Source: Pseudomonas monsensis
GTDB lineage: Bacteria; Pseudomonadota; Gammaproteobacteria; Pseudomonadales; Pseudomonadaceae
DNA length: 64,000 nucleotides
Reading direction: 5' to 3'
Assembly: GCF_014268495.2 (NCBI RefSeq)
Contig: NZ_CP077087.1
Location: 4,405,501-4,469,500, forward strand
A program made the translations under genes and the position numbers. How positions within the stretch are numbered: the first letter of the stretch is position 1; every line of letters begins with the position of its first letter. The notes beneath the pieces were generated by a model. It did not search any database and had not been told where the DNA came from. It saw nothing but the letters and a program-made list of their open reading frames with translations. Positions 8,418 through 17,844 of this stretch are shown here, one piece after another.

Positions 8418-11400
8418 TGTGTGGCCCCATCTTCCATTTCTAGCCTACCCATAACTTGTTTACATGACTTACAGTATGGCTTCAAAACTCCATCATTCCT
8501 GTGCGTCGTTGATCTGCCACCTTTAGTTAGAGCCTTCAACTCATCGACTGTCTTAACGTTGTATTTTTTCGCAATATTGCTAAGGGCGTCCGCCTCGCCG
8601 CAATCACCATGAAAGACAGAGCGATCGTCAATATGAACATCCTCATAAAGTTCAGCCACTACTGGATCATGGATACCATTGCCTAGAGCACGCTTGCTGA
8701 AACCTATCTCAGTTTGTGGAAGGTTGTCACTTTCTATGGTTGTGCGGGTTCCCTTATTATTCGGCGTTATCCCCTTAACACGAGCCAACCCAAGTGGATC
8801 CACCCATTGGATAGGATTTGGCGCGTAGGCATAAAAATTCAGCCCTCCTGCCCAGCGGGCAGGGTCTTTACTTATAAACCGACCAACGCTTGGGTCGTAA
8901 TACCGATGCCTGTTGTAATGCAGCCCCGTCTCATGATCGTGATACTGCCCCTGGAACCGTATCGGGTTCATCACGCCATGCTGCCGCGCCCACTCCGAGC
9001 GCTGTTCCGTCACCTGTCCCCACGCTTTGTATTGCGCGGTCCAGGCCAGGTTGCCTTGGGAGTCGGTCAGCTCTTGCGGCGTGCCGAGGTGATCACACTG
9101 GTACCAGGCCAACGCATCAAACGGTAATGCCGTCGCCTTGTGATTCCACACTGGATCTTCATCAAGGCTGTATTCACCGCTGTAATCCGGCAACCCGATC
9201 AGATCGATCGGCGCATGCCGTACAGCCTGCGCTACAGGCACAAAAGTCCCCGGTTCGAAGACGTAGTGCACCGTGCGGCCGGGTTCGCCATCGCTTTGTG
9301 AAGGGCTGCTTTCAAAGGCGAGGTTGTCGCCGTCCCAGCCGTACAAGGTGAAGCCGCAGCCGAGTTCGCGCTGTTTGCGCGCGTGTTCGTTTCTGTTCCA
9401 GAGAGAGCCTGCTTCAGGACGCTGTTTGTAGTGCGCGCGGGAGTTTTTGTGCAGGCGGCGTCCCAGTGCGTCGTAGGCGAAATCCACGCTCAGGCGCGGG
9501 TCTTCGAAATGCACCAGTCGATCAAACAGGTCCCAGCGCAGATCACTGCGTTGGCCGTTGTGCCAGCGCTGGATCTGGTTGCCGCGTTCGTCGTAGTCGT
9601 AGTGGGTGCCGGCGTATTCGCGCAGCAGGTTATCGACGAGTTTGCTGCGCGGTGGGGTCAGGTCCAGTGGGCGGCGAACTTCCGTCGCTTTGTCGTCGAG
9701 CAGGTTGCCGGCCGGGTCGAAGGCGAAGGTTTCCATGCCTTGACGTGTGGCTGCGCTGAGCAGACGACCGACCGGATCGTAGCGATAGGCGAGCGGCCCG
9801 CGACGGCTGTCGTTGATGTCGGTCAGTTGGCCGGCGGCGTCGTAGCTGTACTCGCGTTTGAGCAGCGTGGATTTGTCGTCGCTGCGTCCCAGCAACTGTT
9901 CCTGCAAACGGCCGGCCGGGTCCCAGCTCTGGGTTTGCAGCAGGTGGTTGCCTTGATGGCGGGCGACTTCGCGGTGCAGGTCGTCGCGTTCGTAGCCGAT
10001 CAGTTCGTGTTCATCGAGGCGCAGGCCGAGCAGGTGGCCGCTGCCGTAGGTCAGCCAACTGACACGGTGGCCGTCGGGGCGCACGGTGGCGACTCGTTGG
10101 TTGAGCACGTCGTACTCGTGCTGCCAGATCGCGACGGTGGGCTTTTCCAGGCCGAGGTAGTGCTGGTGTTCGCGCAGCAGATTGCCGGCCGGGTCGTGGA
10201 ACCATTGCAAGCGGCTGTCGGCGTTGTCGGCCAGCACCAGGTTACCGTTGCCATCGTAGGCAAAGGTTTCGCTTTGCGACTGGTCGCCCAGAGTGGCACG
10301 ACGCTCGGTCAAGCGGCCCATCGGGTCGAAGCTCAATGAGATGACGCGTTGGCCGTTGATCGATTGCGCGAGGCGTCCAGTGAGTGGGTCGTACTGATAG
10401 CGCGTGCTGCGTCCATCGAAACCGCGTTCTTCCAGCAGGCGTCCGACCGGGTCGTAGTGGAAGTGCGCACGTTGTTCGTTTTCGTTTTCCAGGGCCGTCA
10501 GCCGTCCGAGACGGTCCCAGCGGTAGCGCAGGGTTTGCTCGGCGGCATCGACACGTTCGGCTATCAAACCGGCCGCGCTGTAGCTCCAGGTGGTGCAGCG
10601 ATCGAGAGCGTCGACATGCGCCAGCAGCCGACCTTCGGCGTCGCGCTCAAAACGCTCTTCGGTCTTGTCCGGGTGCCTGATCAGCACCAGTTGGCCTGCC
10701 TTGTATTCATACTCGGTGGCGTTCCCGGCAGCGTCGGTGAAGCAGGTCATCTGCCCGAGTTCGTTGTATTCCCAGGCGCTGGTCTTGCCCGAGCAGTCGA
10801 CGTACTCGACCATCTGCCCGGCGTCGTTGTAGTCCAACGTCTTTTCGTTGCCGTTGGCGTCCTTGATCGCGGTGGGCTGGCCGGATTTGTTGTAGGCGTA
10901 TTCGGTTTTGTTGCCCAGCGGATCCAGCGCTTCAACCAGATTGCCTTGGTCGTCATAGGCGCGTTGCCACTGACCGCCCTCGGCGTCGCTGATCTTGATC
11001 AGCAGGTCCTGATCGTCGTAGGCGTAGTGCATCACCGTGTGATCGGCGCGGATGTGTTCGAGCAGGTTGCTGCGTTCATCGTAGCTGTAGCGATCGGTGC
11101 TGCCGTCGGCGTTGACGCGGCGCACGATGTTCTTGGCCTCGTCGCGGAAGAACCATTCCGAACGCTCGTCCGCGTAGCGAATGCGATAGGTGTAGCCAAG
11201 GATGTCGTAGTAGTGCCAGGTCTCATTGCCGAGCGCATCTGTGACGTAAGTCAGACGAATGTTTTCGTCCCACTCCAGACGCGTGTCGAAGCTGCCGTCG
11301 TCCGCCCATTCGCGCACGGCTTTGGCCTTGGCGCTTGAACCGTCCCACTGCAGGTTCATGCCGCGCCCGGTGCGGTCGGTGTAGCGGGTGATCAGGTGAT

Positions 11401-13108
11401 GCTGGAACTGATACGACCAGACTGCGCCGTTCTCGTCCTGCGCCTGAATCAGGTCGCCATAGGCGTCGTATTGGTACGCACAAAGTTGTCGCAACGGTTC
11501 GCCGTCAACGATCTGCCAGAGGCCGATAAACCGGCCGTGATCGTCGATCATCGTGCCGAGGTGCAGATGGACTTTAGTGAAGTCGTTTTCCTGATAGGTG
11601 ATCAGGTCGGAGAGCAGCGAGTGTTCGCCGTGACGATGCTCGTAATGCAGCATGACCCCGGCGCCGTTGCGTAGGGAGATGTTGCTCAGCACAAAGCGCT
11701 GGCCACGGCGGACGTAGGTTTCCTTACGTTCGAAACCGTGGCACAGCAATAGCTGATCTTCGCTGGCACGAACGAGGGTGATATTTTCGATGGCGTCGTA
11801 GTGGAACAAACCGACTTTGGGCAGCGGATAGCTGTGGTCACGACCGTCGGCGCCGTAGAAGGTCAGGCCATCATCCACGCAGTCGAAACGCGTGGTGAAC
11901 TCGCTGATCCAGCGGGCGCCGAGTTCGCCCTGATCGTAGGCGTCGAGGCGTGAGTTGTACGTGCGCGTCCATTCGATCGGAAAGGGGCCAGGCAGGCTGA
12001 AATCGGTATGGCTGAGGCTTTCAGAGCCTATGGCGAAATTGATGCTGTATGGCGTGGCGCATTCACAGGGGCCTTTCTTTGGATTGGGCGCTTTTTCCGC
12101 TGGAACTTGCTTTTGGTTAACGCCCAACTGGCCCTCTGAAGCCGTGTGCGTGGCCTTACCGGTCTTCTCTGTATGGACCGCGGCGTTCTGCCCGTGGGCA
12201 TTGCGCTTGCGCCACAAAGTCACGGCACTGGAGAGGATCAGCAGCAACCAACCGATGGAGTTCTGAACTGACTCATCGTCCAGCTTGCTCAGCTGTGTGC
12301 GTAATTCCGGACCCATTGCCCGCAGTTTTGCGGTTTCCGTGGCAACCCGCTTCTTCACCTCATCGGGTAGCAGGTGATCAGCGGCACTGTTGGCTAAGCC
12401 CTTGCCTGCGGCTTTATAGGCGCTGGAAGCGGCGGCGAAGATGTTGCCAAACGATGCAAGGGGATCATTCTTGAATTGATCAACTGCCGCACTCGCTTGT
12501 GCGCTGGCCGCTTTTAGATCGCCCTTGGCGTCGAGCTTGCCATTGGCCACCGTATCGAGGCCTTTGGCAATTTCGTTGATGACTTCCTCACCCAGCTTGC
12601 CAGCGTCCGCCAGAATCCCCGGCAGCTTGCCTTTGGCCTGCTCAACGAAATCGTCGAGCGTGCCGATGATGGACTCGTTCAAATGCCCGATCAGGATCTC
12701 GATGACCGACGAACTGATCAGCATCTTACTGCTGGCCCTCATCTCCTGACGTACCAGAAACAGTGTTGGGCGCAACGTCATACGGGCTGCTGCCATCGCC
12801 GGTGGCAGCGGCAAAACACCGATCAGGTTGATGCCCAGACTGGCCCAAGCCAGCAAATCACGCTTCTGGGCATTCGACAGCGTGACGATGTCACCCAGCG
12901 CATCGACCAGCGCCATGATGTTGCCCACCACGGGTAAGGCGCCGGCGACGTTCTTGATCCGGTCGAGAGTGACCACCCCACCACTGGCGGATTGAAGCCA
13001 GGCATCGAACGTTGCCGCACCGCTGGCAACGTCCTGAATGTCGATGGCGTTCAGGGGAACGATGGCAACTTGAGGTTCACGTTTTACAACAGCATTTTCA
13101 GTGGTCAT
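8414..13108 (-). CDS. Rhs polymorphic toxin with C-terminal deaminase-like domain (T6SS effector)
   Basis: This protein has 1564 residues. The first ~300 include hydrophobic helices (VGNIMALVDALGDIVTL, and LLLILSSAVTLW near 290) likely used for membrane passage, but no PAAR. A DUF6531-type entry (CECATPYSINFAIG) and many YD repeats follow, which form the cocoon. The Rhs core ends at DPLGL (1437-1441), the usual self-cleavage boundary. The last 123 residues are the toxin: HGDCGEADAL with His1500, Cys1503 and Glu1505, then CKSC with Cys1546 and Cys1549. This fits the zinc and catalytic set of the cytidine-deaminase superfamily and most resembles YwqJ-type toxins. It overlaps vgrG upstream and the immunity gene downstream by 4 bases each. 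Confidence 0.9.
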   Translation of the reverse strand: MTTENAVVKREPQVAIVPLNAIDIQDVASGAATFDAWLQSASGGVVTLDRIKNVAGALPVVGNIMALVDALGDIVTLSNAQKRDLLAWASLGINLIGVLPLPPAMAAARMTLRPTLFLVRQEMRASSKMLISSSVIEILIGHLNESIIGTLDDFVEQAKGKLPGILADAGKLGEEVINEIAKGLDTVANGKLDAKGDLKAASAQASAAVDQFKNDPLASFGNIFAAASSAYKAAGKGLANSAADHLLPDEVKKRVATETAKLRAMGPELRTQLSKLDDESVQNSIGWLLLILSSAVTLWRKRNAHGQNAAVHTEKTGKATHTASEGQLGVNQKQVPAEKAPNPKKGPCECATPYSINFAIGSESLSHTDFSLPGPFPIEWTRTYNSRLDAYDQGELGARWISEFTTRFDCVDDGLTFYGADGRDHSYPLPKVGLFHYDAIENITLVRASEDQLLLCHGFERKETYVRRGQRFVLSNISLRNGAGVMLHYEHRHGEHSLLSDLITYQENDFTKVHLHLGTMIDDHGRFIGLWQIVDGEPLRQLCAYQYDAYGDLIQAQDENGAVWSYQFQHHLITRYTDRTGRGMNLQWDGSSAKAKAVREWADDGSFDTRLEWDENIRLTYVTDALGNETWHYYDILGYTYRIRYADERSEWFFRDEAKNIVRRVNADGSTDRYSYDERSNLLEHIRADHTVMHYAYDDQDLLIKISDAEGGQWQRAYDDQGNLVEALDPLGNKTEYAYNKSGQPTAIKDANGNEKTLDYNDAGQMVEYVDCSGKTSAWEYNELGQMTCFTDAAGNATEYEYKAGQLVLIRHPDKTEERFERDAEGRLLAHVDALDRCTTWSYSAAGLIAERVDAAEQTLRYRWDRLGRLTALENENEQRAHFHYDPVGRLLEERGFDGRSTRYQYDPLTGRLAQSINGQRVISLSFDPMGRLTERRATLGDQSQSETFAYDGNGNLVLADNADSRLQWFHDPAGNLLREHQHYLGLEKPTVAIWQHEYDVLNQRVATVRPDGHRVSWLTYGSGHLLGLRLDEHELIGYERDDLHREVARHQGNHLLQTQSWDPAGRLQEQLLGRSDDKSTLLKREYSYDAAGQLTDINDSRRGPLAYRYDPVGRLLSAATRQGMETFAFDPAGNLLDDKATEVRRPLDLTPPRSKLVDNLLREYAGTHYDYDERGNQIQRWHNGQRSDLRWDLFDRLVHFEDPRLSVDFAYDALGRRLHKNSRAHYKQRPEAGSLWNRNEHARKQRELGCGFTLYGWDGDNLAFESSPSQSDGEPGRTVHYVFEPGTFVPVAQAVRHAPIDLIGLPDYSGEYSLDEDPVWNHKATALPFDALAWYQCDHLGTPQELTDSQGNLAWTAQYKAWGQVTEQRSEWARQHGVMNPIRFQGQYHDHETGLHYNRHRYYDPSVGRFISKDPARWAGGLNFYAYAPNPIQWVDPLGLARVKGITPNNKGTRTTIESDNLPQTEIGFSKRALGNGIHDPVVAELYEDVHIDDRSVFHGDCGEADALSNIAKKYNVKTVDELKALTKGGRSTTHRNDGVLKPYCKSCKQVMGRLEMEDGATQ

Positions 13109-16011
13109 GACAGCATCTCACCCGCCAGCAGGCCCGGGGTTTTCAAGGAAGGTTTTGGAAGCGTCGGCGCCGGCAGACTCGGCAACTTGCCCGCCTTACT
13201 CGCCGCACCGAGAATCCCAGACGCACTCGGCATCGCCGCACTCGCCAGTTTCGGCAACCCGGCCACCCCGCCCTGCACGGCGCCTTTCACCTGCTGCGCC
13301 GTTTGCATCGCGCCTTGTGCGGTCTGCACCGCGCCCATCCCTGTCTGTGCCAATTCCTTGCCCTTCTCCAACAGATCCCAGTTCTTGCTCGGCAACGCCT
13401 GCGCCACCATGGCCTGCACCTGACTCGGAATGTCTTCGGCACCCGGCGGATTCAACGGCCATTCCGGCTTGCCGATGTAACTGCCATCGCTCCAGGTGTC
13501 CGCCGGATCCTTGCCGAACAGCACACGCGCTGGCCCCGGAGCCGCGCCGGCGACACTGGCAAAACCTTTGGCGTCGAGCTTGCCCTTGATGCTTTTGCCC
13601 AAGGCGTCGATGACTTCGTAATCGCCGTCCTTGATGCCCTGACGCCCGGCGTACTGGTTGAACAACTCCAGATTGCCCTTGCCCGGTTTCGGCGGTTCCG
13701 GGAACACCCCGGCGAGACTTTTCGCCCCGGTGTAGGCGAAGTTCGCCGCGTGCGCGGTGTACGGGCCGCTGGTGGCGTGGGTGATGCCGCCGGCGTTGTA
13801 GGTCGTGGCGCTGCCGCCGCCCTGAATCACCAGTTCGGTTTTCGCGGTGATGGTGATGCGGTCGGCGTTGGCGGTGATGTTGAGTTTGGCCAGCAGGTTG
13901 ATGCTGTCCTTCAGCGCTCGCACGTCGATGTCGCCGGAGGCTGCGACCAGTCGCCAGCCCATGCTCTGCACAAACAGGCGCATGCCACGACTGGCACTGG
14001 CCAGCAAGCGTTTGCCGATCGACAGGCTGGTGTGGCCGGTGCTGCTCAGCGCCAGGTGTTCGCCGGTGGCGATGTGGCTGGAGCGCGGCGTGGTCAGGGC
14101 GATGCCGGCCGGGCTGGCGAGCACCAGATGCGGCTCGGTGAATTCCGGGAACTCATTGGCGGTCATGTTCGCCGGACCACTGCCGAGCACGCCTTGATGC
14201 TGGGCGTGCAACGCTTTGGCGACGTCGTCCTGATCACCGGCCTCTTGGGCTTGAAGCTCTTTGGCCTGAACAGCGAAACCATCCTGCTGATCGCTGGCCG
14301 TCGCGAGGCGTTCGGCGGTTTCCGGCAGATCCTTGTGGTGCTTGGATTCGTTCGGGCGCGGCTCGGTGGTGATGAGCAGACCGGCACCGGCACGCACCGC
14401 ACCGTGGCGGTCAGTTCTTAACTCAAAACCTTCACCGCGCGGCTGACCGCCGCTCGGACGTGGATGGGTCAGGTAGCCAAGGTTGATCGCACTCGCACCA
14501 TGATCACTGCGCAGCGCGATGCTGATCTCGCTGGTGGTGTCGTCGATGCGTAGCTCGTTGGCGCGGCTGCCCTTGTATTCCTTGCTCTTGACCGTGGCCA
14601 GGGTTTTGAAATCCGGCAGTTTGTACGGCGGCAGGTTCGCGCCGTGGTACAGGCAACCGGTGATCAGCGGCTGATCGGGATCGCCTTCGAGGAAGGTGAT
14701 CAACACCTCCATGCCGACCCGTGGAATATTGATCGAGCCAAAGGTTTCCGCTGCCCAGCTCGACGCAACGCGCATCCAGCAACTGGTCATGTCGTCGTGC
14801 TTGCCTTCGCGGTCCCAGAAGAACTGCACCTTCACCCGGCCATACTGGTCGCAGTAGATCTCTTCGCCTTCAGGGCCGCAGACTACGGCGCTCTGGGTGC
14901 CCAGGACTTTCGGTTTCGGGTGATCGAGCGGCGGACGGTATGGCACGTCCCACGGAATCGCGCTAAAGCGGTTGCGGTAGCCCTGGTGGAAATCGTCTTT
15001 GTTGTCGGTGGTGTCGCTGGTGACCGACTCTTCCAGCACCTGCGGTTGTTTACCTTCATGCAGAATTTCGGTGAGCAGCCACAAGTCGTTCCACGTCGGG
15101 TTGGCGTGGTCGGTCAGGGCCAGAAAATGCCCGCTGACGAGGATCGGCTGATCGCTGTTGCCCTCGGCCAGACGATAGTCGCTGCGATGGCGTTCCAGCG
15201 CGCGATTGGCCAGGTGCTTGCCACGCTCACGATCAACGAAACGGCCGGGGTAATCGTAGTCTTCGAGGTCCGGTTGGGCGCTGCTTTTGGCATCACTTTC
15301 CAGCTCGATCTTCGGTTTGACGAAGTCGTAATCACGCCGCGTGGTACGACTGGTGCGGGTGGCCAGGCGCAGGCCAAAACGCTTGACCACCGGTTTGTCG
15401 GCGACCAGTCCTGAGTCCTGCTGATAGGCCACGGGCGCCAGTTTCGGGAACACCGTCTGGTCATCGCCGAAGGTCAGTTTGTGGCCGCTGGCGGTGTGCT
15501 GGAAGTGGTAGTGAATGCCCTCCTCTTCGCACAGGCGCTGGATGAAATCCAGGTCCGATTCGTCGTACTGCACGCAGTAAATGCGCTCGGGGTAAATCGC
15601 GCTGAGCTGGAAGTGGTAATCGCTGGCGAGGATGCCGTGTTCTTCCAGGACCTTGCTGATGATCTGCTGCACGGTCATCTGCTGGAAGATGCGCTGGTTG
15701 ACCCGATGCGCAAGGTACGCCAGTTGCGGGCGCAGGGAGATCTTGTAGCGGGTCAGGCGCTTGCCCGCCTCGCCCTGGGCGATGCTGTAGACCAACCCGT
15801 GGATGCCAGTGCCGCTCGGCGACAGCTGCAGAAACGCCAGTTTGTGCAGCACGCTTTCGAGGTTGATCGAGGCCTTTTCACTGACCAGTTCCAGCTCGAA
15901 TTCGAACGGCGTGTTGAGGGCTTCACGACCGGTGAACGACAGCACCTGGAAGTCGCTGTCGATGCCATCGACGGTCAGATTGAAATGAGGCTGGTTGGCC
16001 GGTGAGAACAT
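13105..16011 (-). CDS. vgrG: VgrG / TssI spike protein with C-terminal extension
   Basis: This 968-residue protein has the gp27/gp5-like VgrG core (MFSPANQPHFNLTVDG start, YDESDLDFIQRLCEEEGIHY, IPRVGMEVLITFLEGDPDQP). A DUF2345 beta-helix region (ITANADRITITAKTELVIQG) comes next, then an extra domain near 770-850 and an Ala/Pro-rich tail. VgrG trimers form the T6SS needle tip, and the extension probably docks the Rhs protein encoded just downstream. ACAAGGGA precedes the ATG at 16011. No Tap (DUF4123) or EagR adaptor gene is present, so recruitment may depend on this extension. Confidence 0.95.
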   Translation of the reverse strand: MFSPANQPHFNLTVDGIDSDFQVLSFTGREALNTPFEFELELVSEKASINLESVLHKLAFLQLSPSGTGIHGLVYSIAQGEAGKRLTRYKISLRPQLAYLAHRVNQRIFQQMTVQQIISKVLEEHGILASDYHFQLSAIYPERIYCVQYDESDLDFIQRLCEEEGIHYHFQHTASGHKLTFGDDQTVFPKLAPVAYQQDSGLVADKPVVKRFGLRLATRTSRTTRRDYDFVKPKIELESDAKSSAQPDLEDYDYPGRFVDRERGKHLANRALERHRSDYRLAEGNSDQPILVSGHFLALTDHANPTWNDLWLLTEILHEGKQPQVLEESVTSDTTDNKDDFHQGYRNRFSAIPWDVPYRPPLDHPKPKVLGTQSAVVCGPEGEEIYCDQYGRVKVQFFWDREGKHDDMTSCWMRVASSWAAETFGSINIPRVGMEVLITFLEGDPDQPLITGCLYHGANLPPYKLPDFKTLATVKSKEYKGSRANELRIDDTTSEISIALRSDHGASAINLGYLTHPRPSGGQPRGEGFELRTDRHGAVRAGAGLLITTEPRPNESKHHKDLPETAERLATASDQQDGFAVQAKELQAQEAGDQDDVAKALHAQHQGVLGSGPANMTANEFPEFTEPHLVLASPAGIALTTPRSSHIATGEHLALSSTGHTSLSIGKRLLASASRGMRLFVQSMGWRLVAASGDIDVRALKDSINLLAKLNITANADRITITAKTELVIQGGGSATTYNAGGITHATSGPYTAHAANFAYTGAKSLAGVFPEPPKPGKGNLELFNQYAGRQGIKDGDYEVIDALGKSIKGKLDAKGFASVAGAAPGPARVLFGKDPADTWSDGSYIGKPEWPLNPPGAEDIPSQVQAMVAQALPSKNWDLLEKGKELAQTGMGAVQTAQGAMQTAQQVKGAVQGGVAGLPKLASAAMPSASGILGAASKAGKLPSLPAPTLPKPSLKTPGLLAGEMLS

Positions 16012-16137
16012 TCCCTTGTCCCTCGCGCAGTGCTGCGACGCGCAACAGCCCTCAAGGGGCTATTGGCAAAAATTCTTTAGAAGTGAGTGCGCCCCGACCA
16101 GCGATGCCGGCCGGGGCGGTACAACCATCAGCCGTAA

Positions 16138-16653
16138 TTAAACGACTGGAGCACGCCAGTCATCGGAACCCGAAGTACCGGATACTTCGTGGGTCCAGGT
16201 GATTTTGCGGTAGGTGAACTGCACTTCTTCCAGGTGGGTAAAGTGCGCGTTGCCTGGATCCTGGCAGTTGTGCATTTTGTTGTTGATGGCGACGATGATC
16301 GCGTCTTCCAGTTTGGTGGTGTAGTAGTGCTCTTGGGTGCCTTGCGCCGAAGTGCGGTACCACTGGATAACGATTTCGCTCATGCGCTCGCCGGAGGTCA
16401 GAGCGGCTTGCAGCAGAGGCGAAGACTTATCGTAAACCTTGGTAATCACCACTGGCTTGTGCACGCGCTGACCGGTTGGTTGGCCGGACTGTGGGTCACG
16501 CGGGATGATCACGTCGTGGCTGAAAGCCTGAACCATGACCTGGTCTTCATGACCTTCCTGGTAGGTGTTGCCAACGGAGTCGGCGGTGAATGCGCCGGCA
16601 GTGATCAGGCCTTGTTTTTCGCCGGTAACCGACATGTACGCTGGTGTTGCCAT
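16138..16653 (-). CDS. hcp: Hcp / TssD, T6SS tube protein
   Basis: This 171-residue protein starts MATPAYMSVTGEKQGLITAG, typical of Hcp, the hexameric ring that stacks into the T6SS inner tube. AAGGAG sits 8 bases before the ATG at 16653. A longer in-frame start is unlikely. It lies 126 bases upstream of vgrG on the same strand and is probably the first gene of the module. No tss baseplate or membrane-complex genes are in the window, so this is an orphan set that depends on an apparatus encoded elsewhere. Confidence 0.96.
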   Translation of the reverse strand: MATPAYMSVTGEKQGLITAGAFTADSVGNTYQEGHEDQVMVQAFSHDVIIPRDPQSGQPTGQRVHKPVVITKVYDKSSPLLQAALTSGERMSEIVIQWYRTSAQGTQEHYYTTKLEDAIIVAINNKMHNCQDPGNAHFTHLEEVQFTYRKITWTHEVSGTSGSDDWRAPVV

Positions 16654-16820
16654 GGGAGGTGCTCCTTGCTGGATCAGTGGATGAGTCATAGGTGAAATCA
16701 CCTAAGAGGCGGCCATTTGCCACCAAATTACATGCCAACTTTTTTCGGGCCTTATGAACCGGGGCTTGCGAGCGTTTTCCTCGGAAAAGCTGGGATAAAT
16801 CCTCAGAAAACAAAGGAAAA

Positions 16821-16862
16821 GTGCGCAAAAAGTTGCGCAGTGGTGTGCAAGAAGTTGCGCAC
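16821..16862. promoter_or_regulatory. Two tandem palindromes, GTGCGCAAAAAGTTGCGCA type
   Basis: Copy 1 at 16821-16839 is a perfect 7+7 palindrome (TGCGCAA, AAAG, TTGCGCA). Copy 2 at 16844-16862 reads GTGTGCAAGAAGTTGCGCA with one mismatch in the left half. The centres are 23 bases apart, about two helical turns, as expected for cooperative dimer binding. The cognate protein is unknown. Confidence 0.7.
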
Positions 16863-16924
16863 TTGGCTGCAGGCCGCGATCTACTTGGGCTGCAGCGATT
16901 TATCGAGCCAAATATGCGGAACAA

Positions 16925-16944
16925 GTGCGCAAGAAGTTGCGCAC
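16925..16944. promoter_or_regulatory. Third copy of the TGCGCAA/TTGCGCA palindrome
   Basis: GTGCGCAAGAAGTTGCGCAC is an 8+8 palindrome with a 4-base centre, matching the pair at 16.82-16.86 kb. A degenerate fourth copy with a wider centre lies at 18148-18170. Confidence 0.7.
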
Positions 16945-17253
16945 TTTCAAAAAAGCTTCCCCAACACATCAACAGCTAAAATTCTGATGCAGCCAGACCT
17001 AATCAGCACTTCAGCAAGGCCGAAAATCAGAGGCACTCCCTTTCCGAAATCATGACAAATCGCAACCCGAGCCTGGCCCGAAGGAGCCACACTTTTTATT
17101 TTCCAAGACAGTACAGGCCTGCCTGCTTCCCGCCACTCATGAGATCTTCAAACAGATGCGACCTAGCCGCTATGCCAAGGGTTTAACGGCGACTCATACT
17201 GTAGGTCTTTGACATACCGACCTCACCAACGACTTTTGAAGGAGGCAATCCGC

Positions 17254-17844
17254 ATGGGGCTGACGAAAACTAATCAGGATTTGCGCCGTGATCTGAAAAG
17301 CGCTGCACTAGCACTCGAGGACGCTGCTCAAGACATGTTCAGAATGGCCAAACAGTACGGTGAGGCCGAGTTGCTTGCAGCCATGCAGAGAATTGAGGCG
17401 CTGTATGTCGAAGCGGATCGGTTGACTCAATACGCAGACGAAGTGAAGGCCGGAAAGATTTTGCGTACACCGTCAGAGAAATGCCCAGCAGACACCTGCA
17501 GAGATACTCCTCTTTCTCAGAGAGCAGGTATCGACTGCGTAGCCTGCCCGATGAAAGCCAAGTACTGCCTGAACACGGCGTTCCGCAAGATCGCTCGCAG
17601 CGTCCATGAAGCCGCTCGTGATGTGGCTCGGTGCATCGCCGCGACGGCGCAATACGTGCGCTCTCGTCATGAACGTAAAAAGGTCGAGATGTTGTTTGCC
17701 CACCTCAAGCGCATCCTGAAGATGGATCGCTTGCGACTACGTGGCATGAGTGGCGCAACCGATGAATTCACGCTGGCTGCTGCGGTGCAGAATTTGCGAC
17801 GGCTAGCCAAACTTACTTCTCAAGGGTCACCACTCACGGGATAG
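17254..17844 (+). pseudogene. Small helical protein fused to an IS1182-type transposase C-terminus
   Basis: GAAGGAGG precedes the ATG at 17254, so translation is likely. Residues 1 to about 68 are helical and unlike a transposase (MGLTKTNQDLRRDLKSAALA). From about residue 75 the sequence is the C-terminal part of IS1182-family transposases: DCVACPMKAKYC, then RKIARSVHEAARDVAR, ERKKVEMLFAHLKRIL and DEFTLAAAVQNLRRL. The N-terminal and most of the catalytic region of the transposase are missing, and no terminal inverted repeats were found. It is best read as an insertion-sequence remnant captured by another gene. The N-terminal piece may be an independent small protein. Confidence 0.75.

Larger units (their letters stand above)
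16654..17253. other. Divergent regulatory region between hcp and the 17.25-kb gene
   Basis: This 600-base stretch has no convincing gene. It holds three copies of a palindromic motif at 16821-16862 and 16925-16944 (listed separately) about 170-290 bases from the hcp start. This is a position suited to an upstream activator. A sequence resembling a -24/-12 promoter near 16717-16736 lacks the conserved GC and was not accepted. Confidence 0.55.

Noticed and set aside
9383..11338. Two plus-strand frames of more than 300 codons opposite the rhs gene
   Set aside because: They are valine/alanine-rich complements of the YD repeats, with no features of their own.
16717..16736. Sigma-54 promoter for hcp (TGGCATGTAATTTGG on the minus strand)
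   Set aside because: The -24 part fits, but the -12 element has GG in place of the nearly invariant GC, so it was not listed as a feature.
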